From Adineta ricciae (lineage: Eukaryota; Rotifera; Eurotatoria; Adinetida; Adinetidae), in assembly GCA_905250025.1 (NCBI GenBank), contig CAJNOJ010000104.1, positions 62,001 to 126,000 on the forward strand: a DNA stretch of 64,000 bases, given 5' to 3'. The notes under the pieces were generated by a model. That model was not told where the DNA came from. It worked only from the letters and a program-made list of their open reading frames with translations, and ran no database searches. Of this stretch, positions 49,171 through 61,723 are shown in pieces. Both the position numbers and the translations under genes were made by a program. Every line of letters begins with the position of its first letter. Position 1 is the stretch's first letter.

Positions 49171-52100
49171 TTAAAAATCTTGAAATTCTTTCTCGAATAA
49201 GTTGATTGATGAGCGAGCAGGTTCTTCATCTTCAGCGTCCGGAAAGTTATTTGCACGTATATCAGGTACCCACGGTGCGCGTAACTTCTTCAAAAATATC
49301 TGTAGCCAATCAATATCACGAAACCAGGCATGCTTTTTTATATCACTGATTCCGTTAAACATCAGGCCAAGTCGTTTGGTTAAGTCCTTCTGTAACAAAC
49401 CTTTGATGACATCAATTAAGTTATCGGAAAAGAATGATCGAGGTCGAAATTTCGCATTGATAATCTTATGATAAATCTTCTGTTGATCTGCATCCTGAAA
49501 CAATCGAAAACAGATGAATACGACATACTCATGGTTGTCGAAAATATTTACCCAAAATGGTGAATTGCCAGCGTTCATTTCGTATATTAACACGCCCAAT
49601 GCCCAGTAATCAACACCCATATTGTAACCACGACCAAGAATGATTTCCGGCGCGAGAAATTCAGGTGTACCGCAAAGAGTGTACGCTTTTCCTCGATCAA
49701 TTTTCTTCGCGAAGCCTTCCGAGAGAAGGAAAAAAAAGATTTCTATTTTTAAAAAATAAAAAACTCGATTATTTACCGAAATCACACATTTTTACATAAC
49801 CATAACGATCGATGAGCAAATTTTCGGGCTGGAATGATCGACATACAAATAAATCTATCCGAGAAGACAAAAGAAGACTTACTTTGAGATCACGATAAAC
49901 AATTCCCAATAAATGAAGATATTCAAGTGCGAGAACTATTTGAGATGCATAGAATTTAGCTTTTTTTTCATCAAATCGTTCACAATCACGTAAATGTCGA
50001 AACATTTCTCCGCCTTCGATTAATTCCAATCCGATATACAGATTAGCATTGTCTTTAAATGAGAAATAGAATCGAATGATAAATGGGAAATTCAAGGCTT
50101 GTAAAATGCGCTTTTCATTAACGACATGTTCTTCTTGTTTCATCTTATGTGCACTTTTTTTGTTGATAATTTTCAAGGCGATTCGTTGTGATTTGACGGT
50201 TGAATCAGCTGAATTTGTTACTTGAAGATAATCAGGTATAGGATCACGAACGCATTTGACTTCTTTAACAGAACCGAATGCGCCTCGACCGAGTGGTCGA
50301 CTGATTTGAAAATCACGATAAACTAATTGAAATACCGCCGGTGATGCATAACGTTTGTCAAATTCTTCACGGGCTTGTTTATAACATTCACTGGAGATTC
50401 CACCTGATGAGGATGAACTATTGGACGATGACGGACCAGTTCCCATTGGAACATGCGTGAGTAGAACTAAGAATGAAAAAGAAAAAGAGACATTAGCGAT
50501 TTAATATATCTTTACATTAGATGATTAATCATCGATAGGTGAGAACATTTTCATTTCGGAAATTTTCGATTTTATCAATCAAGTAAACGAAACATTCGTT
50601 GGACACATGTTGTCCCTTGTTAACTCATTGACTAAGATTTCCATATGCTAAAAGGTCGTAAATATTCAAAATAATGATCAAATATCTTGACATTTCGTTC
50701 TATAAATATTAAAATACAAACAGAAATCGTTTGTCAAGATAGTCCTCTTGCAAACTCGACTCATTCACATCTCGACACTTATGTGATTCAGCAAAACTCT
50801 TCTGTTCTCCTAAAGATCAAAGTAATTTTTATGCTTCGCTAGACGAAATTCAAACGAGAGCGAAAGAAGAAAGAAAACCGAGAAAAATATGATCATTATT
50901 ACACATGCATTCAATTGCAAACGTGACAATTTAATAAAAATGGCTGGCAACGCACATTTTTCTATTCTGTCTATTGAATAGACTCTAATCAAAACAGAAA
51001 TCTCTAATAGCCAAACATGACAATTTTGCTTTGCTTAGTAAACTCGATGCGAAACAGGCGTTGCTTTTGTTTTCGAAGAACAAATATCTCTTTCACATAT
51101 AACAATCAATGATAATCGTCTCAAATCAACTTTTTTCACAGGTTTTGCCTCTTGAGATGTAATAATAGAAGAAAATAAGAACGATAACGAGAAAATATGT
51201 TTGCCTGACTCCATCGTCTATCACGCATTGCTCAAAGCTACAGTATATATATATATGCATTTCTCGTTAAAGACTTACTACGCGTCTCCTAATATGATCA
51301 GCAAGCACAGAAATACAAAAAATAGAACTATAGTTCGTGTTTCCTACAAACATTTCTCTCGAGTTACTCGACAAAGTAGTTAGAACTCCAGCGTCGACTG
51401 CACATCATTCAGTCTGCTAGACAAACTCGTGCACGCATATGCGTTTTCTCTTTCCAATTTAATTGAACACTAGCAGACATAGTTGTGAATGAATGAACGA
51501 AAGAAAGAAGAAGAAGAAGAAGAAAAGAAGCAATGATGAGAAAGAATAGTGTATGGGTAGAAGTTTTCTTTTGTTATTCTTAGAAAGATCTTTTGTTGAA
51601 AAGATCTAACCTATATGAGTTCGACTAGTAATGGAAGAAGACAATCATTTTCCGAAAGAAAAGACATCACCATGAAAATCTTCAATAACTTAATCGAGTA
51701 TTCTTGTCTATTCTTTGCTATTTCTTAATTACTTCCTTCTTACTTATCTCAACCAGTATAAACAAGTCGAAAATCTCATAATTGAAATCGAATGTTTCGA
51801 ATATCTTTCTATTGATATGTATCGAAAATATGTCAATAATCTTCATTCTGTTTTTTCTCCGAGTTATCTCGTGTGTGTTAACATTACTTCAATAGTTCCT
51901 TTTCTTTCTCCCTTCCCGTCAAACATCAGCAGAATTTATAAATCTTAAAAGTCATTTGAATCAGTCTTATAATTTCTTTTGATGTTGTCTGCAATCTACA
52001 CGCTAATATTCTGGCAAGCGAATGAATGATACTTGAGAAAAACGCGAAGTTATACTAGCTGAACATTGAACACCACTTACAAGGAGTTCGTTCAAGTTTG

Positions 52101-52905
52101 AGTAAACGCTGGTAGCGTTCATCGAGTTGCCGATTGATCGATTGATAAGTACGAACGCGAGAGTTATTTGCCATGGTCTATTCAGCTGAGAATAACAAAA
52201 CTATTCTCAATCGACGATCTTTATCAACTAATGTATGTATTACTGCTGATGTGTTGGTATTCAGTTTATTCGTTTTTTTTTCGACTCTTCGAGTCATCAA
52301 TGGAATTTTCTGTGTGCATTTTGATTACTCATCAGTTTTGATGTTTTACTAGTCGGACGATTTTAACAAGTGGGAGACATTTCGGTAGAACAAGAAAAAC
52401 GGAGTACGTGATCAGATAAATGCATATCAAGATCAGAATAAAAAAGAAACATTGGTTATGAAAATACGACAGCTATTAAATGATATGTGAGGAGAGTTCT
52501 AAACAGTCAATAAAAGAATCATTGCTTCGTTTTGCATAAATGCGACACGTACAAGCAAATAAAATAAATAAAAAGAAGTGATGCTGTCACACATCAATCA
52601 TTTTGATCAGATCAATTCAACAAAGCGAAAAAGAAATGATTTTTACCTTTAAATGGAGAATCTTTCAGGTCGTTGAGGATGACTTGAACGGGTGGAGCTC
52701 CTTCAGTCGGATAAATCTGATCCGATTTTCCTGAACCAGACGCATGTCCTTTCAATTTCGGAGTCGATTCGTAATGTACTTCACCACTTCCATCCGCTGT
52801 CGTGTCATCGACATTTGCTTCATTCCCATTCGACTTTGTGTCCTTATGTTTGCTTCCCAATTTCGAAACGATTTTATCGAATTTCTTCGCTAAACTGTGG
52901 CTCAT
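49171..52905 (-). CDS. cAMP-dependent protein kinase catalytic subunit (PKA-C), two alternative first exons
   Basis: Common exons are 49883-50466, 49777-49828, 49552-49715 and 49171-49494. Two upstream exons both end in phase 1 and fit the phase of acceptor 50466: exon A 52081-52174 (MANNSRVRTYQSINRQLDER; 405-aa form) and exon B 52647-52905 (MSHSLAKKFDKIVSKLGSKH, Lys/Asp/Ser-rich; 460-aa form). An internal ATG at 50446 (MGTGPSSS) is a third possible start with Gly2. Kinase motifs: glycine loop GRGAFGSV, lysine in IALKII, EHVVNEKRILQALNFPFIIR, GGEMFRHLR, catalytic YRDLKPENLL, DFG, activation-loop TLCGTPEFLAPEI, DYWALGVLIYEM, and the AGC tail ending in FEKEFQDF. This is the cAMP-released catalytic subunit that phosphorylates RRxS/T sites. 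More divergent than typical PKA-C. Confidence 0.9.
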
Positions 52906-55060
52906 CGTTTTAGAAGTATTTGACAGATAAATAGATTTATGTAGTTAGAGATTAATGAATCAAATTGATGAGTGTAATGATATGTAACCATTACCTATAC
53001 ATATGTAAGATTGTTTTGCGTGGTCGTATCTATTCGTCGATCTGTTCTGAAGAGAAAGAAACAGAAAAAATCAAAACTAAGAAATGAGTCTATGTGAATC
53101 AGAATAAGACGATCGTGGTAGTGATGATGTTTATGTGCGCAAGATAAAACGAGAGATAGGAAAATGAGTGTAGAAGAAAATAGACAGGCAAAAAAGAAAC
53201 ATCTTTCTCTTTATTCCCTAGAGCTACTAAGTAGCTTTTGGTCTTTCTTCGATTCTTTTTTTTCTCATTTACGTTGCTTATGCTTGTCTTTATCCGTTTT
53301 TTTTAGAGCCAACAGGCTAGTTAGCTATCTCTATGTCGTTGTCGCTTCGTCGGCTGCTCATCTATCATCATTGAGCGACAAGAAAGGCGTATAGATATGA
53401 GTTTTAATTTAATAATAATAAGATGAATAACAACATGTGACGAGAAAAGTTGTCTGAAAGAATATGCTCGGATCTTTTTCTTTCATCTCAAATCTAAATC
53501 TAGCTTTTGTATTCTAATGAAATCCATGAATAACTCGCATATACATCTCACTTTAATTGCGAATTTCTTCCACAGTAAAACGATTCACTTCAAATCAATT
53601 GATGAGAAAACTGCGCGAAGAGGGAGGGAGAGAAAACATCCCGCTTGTATTGTTCCCTTTCCTTATACTTTCTCTTCCTTCCGGTTTTTCTAACCGTTGA
53701 TAGCCAGCAATTATACATTAATAAATAAGAAATTCAAGTGGATCGAATTGACAACGAATCTCTGTTGAGATTTGATTAAGCAAAAAAAGGCAACTTTAAG
53801 AAAGTCGAGTCAGTCTTTCTCCAAACAGATGATTACTTTCGATAAAGAGATATTTTTTTCTCTATTTCTAATTACATGATATACTCTAGAGATTCTATCA
53901 TTTATTCTATTAATACTGAGATTTTTTTTTCAGTTAATTACTTACCGGTTCTCATGCAAGTAGTAGCAGGCGTTAACTAGAATATATTTTCTCGACTAAC
54001 TTCATCTGTACCTGGAAGAACGTTCTTATAACTCGATTTGTTCAACTCAAGATAACGAAGTTTACTGTCTGTTAGGATTGTGAAAGTGCTGCTTGTTCTT
54101 CCTGCATCTGCTATTCTGTTTCTGACATGTTTTTCAGAGAATTGTAATCGACTTCTCTTTTTTCAGTTCATTCATTCTTTTGATTTTTAACATTGACAGA
54201 TCCGAAAGAGAAACAAGTTTTTGTAGCAAAAGAAAGACATGAACGGGAAATGAGTATGTTCTTTCATTGACAGAAATTTCTTTCGACAAAAATACGAAGA
54301 AATCTCATTTCTATTCAGCTTTTAATAGTTCTTGTCACAAATTATGATCTCTCATGTTCATATCTTGTCAATCACTCAACATGAAAAATCTCAATATTGA
54401 TCAAAGACACCATGTCAACTTTATATTCCTTTTTTATATATATAATGTTCGATATGCGTCAAAGCATAAATTTTGATCTTGGGCAATAACAAAAAAAAAC
54501 ACACTCGTATAGAAAAAGAAAAGATAGTTAACCAAACACTGGAGGATGCATATACGATTGAAAACAAAATGAACAAAAAAAAATTGACAAAAACAAAAAA
54601 GTTTTTTTTTCAATATAATACATTGGAAAAGTCGTCAGTAATAATGACCATTTCACGTTTTATCACAAGAGAGAGAGAGAGAACAGAGGAACAAAAAGAA
54701 ACTTGAACAAGATCGTTTCATCAGTAGAGAAAGAAAACGAATCACAGATCTATAGAAAAAAAAAAGAAAGAAAACGTTTTGTTTTTTTTGTTATCAATGA
54801 AGCAAGCAGAGAATTGAGTGGTAGTAGTAGTAATAATCATAAGTCGCGTGCGTTGTTGAAAGTATAAAGATGAAATGTTAGAAAATGACGGAATGAAAGA
54901 GTTTTGTTTCATGCAAGAAAAACCAACAGAATGAACAAGAAAAGATTCAGTGAATCTCTTGGATTTTGTTAGACAAAACAAGAGGCAAACTAACCGTTGT
55001 TGTTGTGTTGGGTGTTGTTTTGGTGTTAAGGTTTATGTTTAGTTATTTAGAAGAAGAAAT
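52906..55060. other. Intergenic region
   Basis: About 2.1 kb. Poly-A/T tracts and GA-rich repeats (for example 54669-54680). No supported gene on either strand. Possibly promoter DNA of the PKA exon B transcript near 52906-53100. Confidence 0.45.
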
Positions 55061-58000
55061 TTATGTACGATTTAGACGAGGTGGTTGAATTGTGTAAGGT
55101 TGATAACGGGCAGAAATAGAAGAGGCTGCAGATCCTGGTGTGACGTTTCCGGAAGCATTGTTTGTTGTTGTTCTAGTAGCTATACCTGCACGGTAAAGAA
55201 GAGAAAGAGCAGAGAAAGCAGTGAGATATTATTCATCATAAACATATACATGAAATGATCCAAAAACAAAAACTAATCAGTTTTTCGTGAGGTCAGTCAG
55301 TTCTACAGCGGTTTCAAAGAAAAAGAAATCATACAAAAACAAAGAATCAGATGCTCAAAAGAATCTTCGAAGCGTACGTATTGCCTCATGCTTAGTCCTG
55401 TGTGTTTTCTTTTAGATATTATTTTGCTTCATCATCATCACGAAATCAGTGAGCCTAGAAGGAGAGATAGAATTGCAGACTATTGAACTACTCTCATCCA
55501 GAACTAACTTGACTAACTAAATCGAGAAGCACGTCACCTGCTGTTATTGCCGTAAAATAATTATATTCGGATTAACTATGCTAACCTAGTTTGTTGATGT
55601 TGATTTTGGTTGATAGTTAGAGAGTGCATTCAGGTGTTTGGGTTTTTTGGTTTTAGAACAAAAAAGCAAGATTTGTCAATAATCCTTTAATTTCTGGTTG
55701 TAAGATGAAAAAGAGATCATGCGTTAAAGCGAAGTTTTAGAAAAGGAAGAGAAAGAAATAGACGGAAGAGAGAGAAGAGTAATCATTCTAGCTTTTGACA
55801 TAGTTAGGAACTTTTTGGTACATAGACTGATTGAATGGCTGATGATGTTGTTGAAAATCCTGATGCTGCTGCTGATGATGATGATGCCTATCGTGGCAAT
55901 AACAGCAAGAGCGTGGCGTCGATCGGAAAGCGGATGACAAGAGATAGAGAGAATTAAATTTGATACCTGCTGGAGTTGTCGCTGCAGCTGTTAGAAATGG
56001 AAAAGCTAAAAGAGAAAAATTGCGTAAAGTTTCGTTTGAATGAAACGACATGCGAAAACGGAGGTATTTACTTGCTTGACTTGGATCAATCGATGTTGGG
56101 TATTCGAATAATTGTGCACCACCAGCAATCATTCCACCCATTTGATCTAGTGTTGGCAAAGGCCCGAAGACTTGAACGAAGTTCTGTTCGCCGTTCGGCG
56201 CTGTCGTTTGAATCAGTGAACCTTGTGGTACAGCTGTTAATGTAGCTTGTGCTTGTCCATTGGCGGTCGTAGTAAACATAGTTGGTGTCCCACCTGATTG
56301 AATTTGTGCTGCAAGGAGGTTTTGCTGCATACGAGGCGTCAATATCAGCGGGGCGCCAATTGGCATGCGGTTATTTGGAAATTGAATTTGTTGTAATTTT
56401 TTCTGAAACAGGTTCGGTTCTCGATAGGTTCCATTGATAATCGCTAGTTCCATTAATTGCTTCTTTTTCAAATCATCTTCACCTTCGGCCTGAAAATTTC
56501 AATGTCAATGAGAATACGTTACATAAATCAAAAGAAGTTTACGTACAGCCGGTTTTAATAATTTCATAATTTCTTCTTTCGCACGTTCAAGTTTCACCAA
56601 AGCGCGATTTTCGTGATCTTCACATTGGATTAAAACATGTAATTCTTCGTCCAGATGTTCCCAGTTGGCTTTACCACGATTTTGATCTTCCTACAAATCA
56701 AATCTTTCTTCATGAATAAACAAATCAATTTTCGAAATTTTACTTTTTGTTTATCACGCATCGATCCTCGTCCCCGCACCATTATTTTACAACCCGTATC
56801 CGCTTCAAGTTGCTTCGCAGTCATCCCGCGTGGACCCAAAATTCGGCCAACGAAATTGAACTAAAACGACGAAAACAAAACCAAATGAATTCATCAAATA
56901 AACACGTAGTTTGTTATCTCGAAAGATCAAAACACGAATCGAGTAGTGGTATGAACACAAATAGAGTTGGAAATTAAGTATATAAATATATAGTAATTTG
57001 ATTAGCTGAGTATAGTTTTTTTTTGGTTCGGCATGCGACAAGCACAAACGAACGATGGACGAATAATGAGTGATTAGAAAAAAAAACAACGAAATAATAT
57101 GGATTGAGCCAACAAACATGCAAGACAGAATATGATTATATTTTAAAAAAATTACCGCACACACCGATGATGATCAATAGATAAAAACTAGAAAAATAAT
57201 TAAAAGCTGTTGGGTTTTTAGAAAGAGAGAGAATCCAATCGATGAAGTTATTATCGTATTAAAGCGCAATAGACGACAAAATCAGTAGTTGGTTTTTTGG
57301 TGAATCAAATGAGTCGATTGAGATGTGTTTTTTTCCTCACTGTGCAGAAGCATGTCAGAAAAAAATAGATGAAGGGTGTAAGAGTGAAGTTTTAGACAAG
57401 ATATTTATATGTATAGGTAGATATATATATGTGTGTGTTGATTTGATTTTTTTTATTTTCAGAGAGCAAGAAACGACTTGGCCAAATAGATTTTTGCTTT
57501 ACCGTATATTTATATCGACGAACTAATGAATCTAGAGTACAAAAATTTCAAACTCAAACGGATACGAGCACTTGAGATAAATGCAAACAATGAAAACCGA
57601 TCAAGTAATCTCAATTCTTTGTCTTATTATTATTTCTGTACAGTATCGAACAAAGAAATCATGCATTGTTATTATAGGTTGGTCAAAAGAAAGCACAATG
57701 ATAGAACTTAAGGATGATTACGATATTAGTATGCAAAGAATTCGGCGAAACTTACTTCAGGATGTTGTTGCACCGGAATAAAGACTTTTTCTTGAAAGAT
57801 TTTCTTCTCGCCATTAGGTTCAGGTAGATCGATCTTCGGACGAGTACTTAGATTGAATAGATTCACTCGAACTTTGTTAATTTCTAAAACAATCGAACGA
57901 TAATCTTACGCAAATCGATAAAATTCTTTTTTCAGCACTGACCTTGATCAAGCAATCGTTCGATATGCATGAACATATTCGGTACAGCAGCTAATTGTCG

Positions 58001-58240
58001 TTTATCCTTTAATAATTGAGATAAATATTCAGGATTATCTGCTAGTGATGGATCAGTTTGTGTTGCTGGAGGTGATGTTCTACAAGCAAAAGGAAATTGT
58101 CCTTAAATAAACACAAAAGTAGGCGAGAGCGAAATAACTTACGAAGTTAGTGGAGACAAAACTGGCGAAGATGATGTTGGAGCTGTTTGGCCAGCTTGGT
58201 GAATGGTTAATAACTGTGTGGGTGTTGGAGGCATTAACAT
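55061..58240 (-). CDS. QKI: STAR-family KH RNA-binding protein, Quaking/How homologue
   Basis: Eight exons: 58143-58240, 57943-58079, 57756-57883, 56744-56860, 56547-56690, 56072-56489, 55967-56005 and 55061-55185; 401 aa with all phases right. The QUA1 dimerisation part ([35 protein letters not shown]) is followed by the single KH domain ([50 protein letters not shown]) and QUA2 ([26 protein letters not shown]). The Gln/Pro-rich C-terminus includes LFEYPTS and a last exon ([10 protein letters not shown]...[12 protein letters not shown]) like the Quaking C-terminus. Read-through of the donor at 55967 gives another end, rich in His and Gln, with a stop at 55788. The third intron is about 900 bp. 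QKI/How proteins control splicing, stability and translation of ACUAAC-containing mRNAs. Confidence 0.94.
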
Positions 58241-60203
58241 AGTTGATTATTATTTCGTTTATTCAGAGTTAGTTATGTGTGTGTACATGCGCGTTATAAA
58301 ATGTTGTTCGTCACACGGATGACTGAATGAGAACGAGTCAGGTAACGACAACGAATGAAAGCAGTTAATACAAGTAAAAAAAATCACGTCTAATATGTAT
58401 GCTACGAACAGAACAAGCGAATCGTTTCGTTGATTGTTGATGATGACGATTTGTTGTTGTTGTTGTTGTTTGTAGAGCAGAAAGTAAGAATAAAAAGCTA
58501 ACGAAATGATGAGAAAAAGAGTAAAAGAATGACTGAGCAATGGTGACACATCGTATGGCGAATTTTATTATGTTGATCTCTAATCTGCCTTCCGTTCGTT
58601 CGTCGCGATACAAACCAAACGTGGGCAGTAGAGTGATTCGTCTTTCTCTTTCTTCTTTTTCTTCTCTTCTTTTTCTTTCATTCTTCAGTCACACTCTGTC
58701 CTTCTTTTGTCAAATACGAACGTCGTCGCTTGTTTCGTACATATGTACAGCCACCAAGACGACGACACTAAAGACTACAATCTTCTCCTTCGTTTTTTTT
58801 TTTCGTTTCTTCACAAAGGCATACATATATACACATACACACACGCACATATATATTCGATTCATTCGTTCACCCCTCAGGTGAAAGAAGGGAGGAAAAA
58901 GGGTCGCACCTTTGCCACTCCGGCAATTAAATTCATGCATATTCTCTTTCTCCTATTCTTCGCTTCAATAATTTTCTCTCTGTCTCTTCCCATTAAATGG
59001 ACCAGACATTGAATATATACGAGATTCGAAAAGAAAATATTTACAATCAGAAAAAAGAAATTCAGCCTTTTCTATTTCTTGCTACATTGTTCAACTTTTG
59101 CTTTACATTCTCAGCATTAATACGAAAGAAAAGCTAAGTTCATATCGACAAGACGACGAAAAGAAACATGCGCACAAAAGATTTCAACGACTTTAACAAT
59201 GATTAAGAAAAAAATGTAAAATTTAATCGAATGTTAGGCACTTTTTCTTATTCTTTCACTTTCGTTCTTTGATTAAACGGGAGTTTGGTAGATGTGTCTA
59301 TTTGCCCACACTCAAATTTCATAATACATTAAACGGAATAGAATATAAGTTGAAATTTCTTTTCGCTAATACAGTTACTCCATTGTAAAAGCACACTGCG
59401 ATAACAGTTGAATTCCAAGGACATCAACGAATTGATGAATAAACAGAAGTAGTTCAGTAAGACGAATGAATTGGACATTTACTATGCTTGAGCGAAAGAC
59501 TATATTACGACGGCAAATCTTTTCTCGTAAACTTCAAAGATTTAATTAAATTTCGTTCACATTCGATATTGACTCAAACTTGTTTTGTATCTTGATATGC
59601 TAATCACAAGGTCAATAAAGTCTGATCAGTAGAGAGATTAATGCACTTTTGAATCTCATTTGGATCTTTGTATCGAATAAATAAATATACAAGACAATAT
59701 TTCGAAAGTTTTTAGACAAATATTTCATCACCAAGAAGTAAGAATGATGTTGATAGTACTGCTATCAAAAACTGATTTCATCATCGATTTCCTACTCAGT
59801 CGATTAGTAAATATATCGGAAACAATAATGAGAACACATATACCTTTGTAAATCTTTCGTTTTCGTCGATAGGTGACAGAACCTTTCCATAGTGATAGGT
59901 AAGTGAAGAAATGATTTTTGTTTCAATCGATTGCAAGTTCGCCTAGTTTAACAATGAATTCGATCAAATTTTATTGTTCATTCTAAGCGTAAATCGAAAT
60001 GAACAAATCTACCAACTCATAAGATCAAAACGTATACGGAAGTGTTCTACGACTGACACACCGTCATGTCGCGTTAGTTTAGCTATCTAGTCTTCCACAT
60101 TTTCTAGGAGATTGTCTTCGAAAAAGAAAAATTGTACAAACACACAATACAAAAAAAAACCCACAACTCAAGTCATTCACGAGTACTGTTCCCAAGGATC
60201 TCT
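58241..60203. other. Intergenic region
   Basis: About 2 kb between the QKI start and the end of the nuclear receptor. It contains a CAA/GTT microsatellite at about 58450-58470 and a CA-rich run near 58830-58850. No supported gene. Confidence 0.45.
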
Positions 60204-61391
60204 TCATGACGTTGTTGTTACCGTTTCATATAAATTTCGTAGAATTAATTCAATCGAACAATATCCGAGAATGTTTTTGAAGAAGATATTTTGAATTTCT
60301 GGTGACAATATTGTACGTAGATTAGACAGAAGACTTTTCAATTGATCAAAACGTTGTGGTTGCAGAGGATAAGTACGATGAACATGCATTTCTAATGCTG
60401 CTAAATGATCATCCAGTAAACTGCGTTCGTTCAAATTCTGATTTGTGTCCACTAGGATATAAATTGCATCTTTCGAAACGAGATTTCATCTCATGAAAGA
60501 AAAACTTACCCCATCGACAGAATAGTAAAAGTTTTAGATGGAAATATTCCACGTAGTCGATATTCATCTGTTGAATACGATTGTAAATATCCTGCATTAG
60601 GTAAAGATTTTTGATTCCCATTGCATTAGATCGATCGGCTGTTAAAATAAGAATTTCATACTCGAACTGTTCTATTCGACGTAAAGATCTTACCTGAATG
60701 AATCAGATTCATCCATGGCACATCAAATTTGTATTCACATAATGATAAAAGAAAGATCTCATGCCAACAATGAACGAGACTAGCGATCTAAATACGATCG
60801 ATAGGTATGAACAAGAGCGCCATCTAATTTTACCTGATCTTTGACATGAATGACTTGAAATTCTTTGATTGAACGTAACCAATGCACGATATAGAAAAGT
60901 ATACGAGCAGCCATTTCATACACGTATAAATCTAATTTGAATAGCGATGGGGTAGACTGAAATGGAGTGTTCGACAAAGGTATTTGGATGCTTGGCGGAA
61001 CATAAGAAACCTACAATTGTACAGTCGGATATTCTGATGGCAACTTCAGTGAAAGTTCTACCTCTGGTTTAACACCGAATGAACCGGTTATATGCATATG
61101 TCGATCTGGGAACGGTTGCCTTGGACCTCGTTCATTTTGAACAGCTAAACACAGAAGATTTTTTAAAATAGATATTTGCATTGTCATTTACCATCTTTGT
61201 TCATTCCTGCATCGAGACATCGACCTAGATATAAAGGAACATGAGATACAGTGAGAAAAGGACATGACTACGAACGGTAACGGCAAGCGCGACATTGATT
61301 TCGTCGGTATTTGTCTACGACACATTTGTTCCGATTTTTGCAATGATAAACTCGGTTGCGTCGAACGGATCGTTTGAAGAAACCAGCGCAA
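60204..61391 (-). CDS. Nuclear receptor of the NR2E (tailless) group, first zinc finger not visible
   Basis: Visible exons: 61276-61391, 61192-61224, 61062-61144, 60834-61010, 60694-60787, 60510-60638 and 60204-60451. They encode the second half of the DNA-binding domain: [17 protein letters not shown] (tailless-type P-box end), [15 protein letters not shown], then [19 protein letters not shown], a strong NR2E signature. A ligand-binding domain follows ([60 protein letters not shown]), ending with [10 protein letters not shown]. Phases are consistent. The first zinc finger (CxxCGDxSSGKHYG) should lie upstream, but I find none up to 63292. The N-gap at 61596-61656 is a likely place for it, or it lies in a longer upstream intron. 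Tailless receptors are repressors in brain, eye and neural stem cells. Confidence 0.85.
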
Positions 61392-61595
61392 CTAAAACAA
61401 GCAAAATGTCAACAGAAAGTCTTTCGACTTTAAAATCATTTCTACCAATCATAACTCTTAGAATAAAGAAAAAAATACTATACACATGTTTGAAGAATCG
61501 AGTCAGTCATTGTCCGACACACTTCTCGTGAATCTCGATAAGTGCTCACTCCTAATGTATTAACAAGTCGTATGTATACACACATACACATATAT

Positions 61596-61656
61596 NNNNN
61601 NNNNNNNNNNNNNNNNNNNNNNNNNNNNNNNNNNNNNNNNNNNNNNNNNNNNNNNN
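61596..61656. other. Assembly gap (61 Ns)
   Basis: A run of N flanked on the left by a CA/TA microsatellite and on the right by purine-rich DNA and a poly-G run; true length unknown. Confidence 0.99.
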
Positions 61657-61701
61657 CGAGCGAATAAAGCAAAGAAAGAGAGGGAGAAAAAACGAGAGGG
61701 A

Positions 61702-61723
61702 GGGGGGGGGGGGGGGGGGGGGG
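61702..61723 (+). repeat. Poly-G run of about 22
   Basis: Uninterrupted G tract in a GA-rich stretch next to the N-gap; probably a genuine homopolymer that hampered assembly, so its length is unreliable. Confidence 0.8.
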
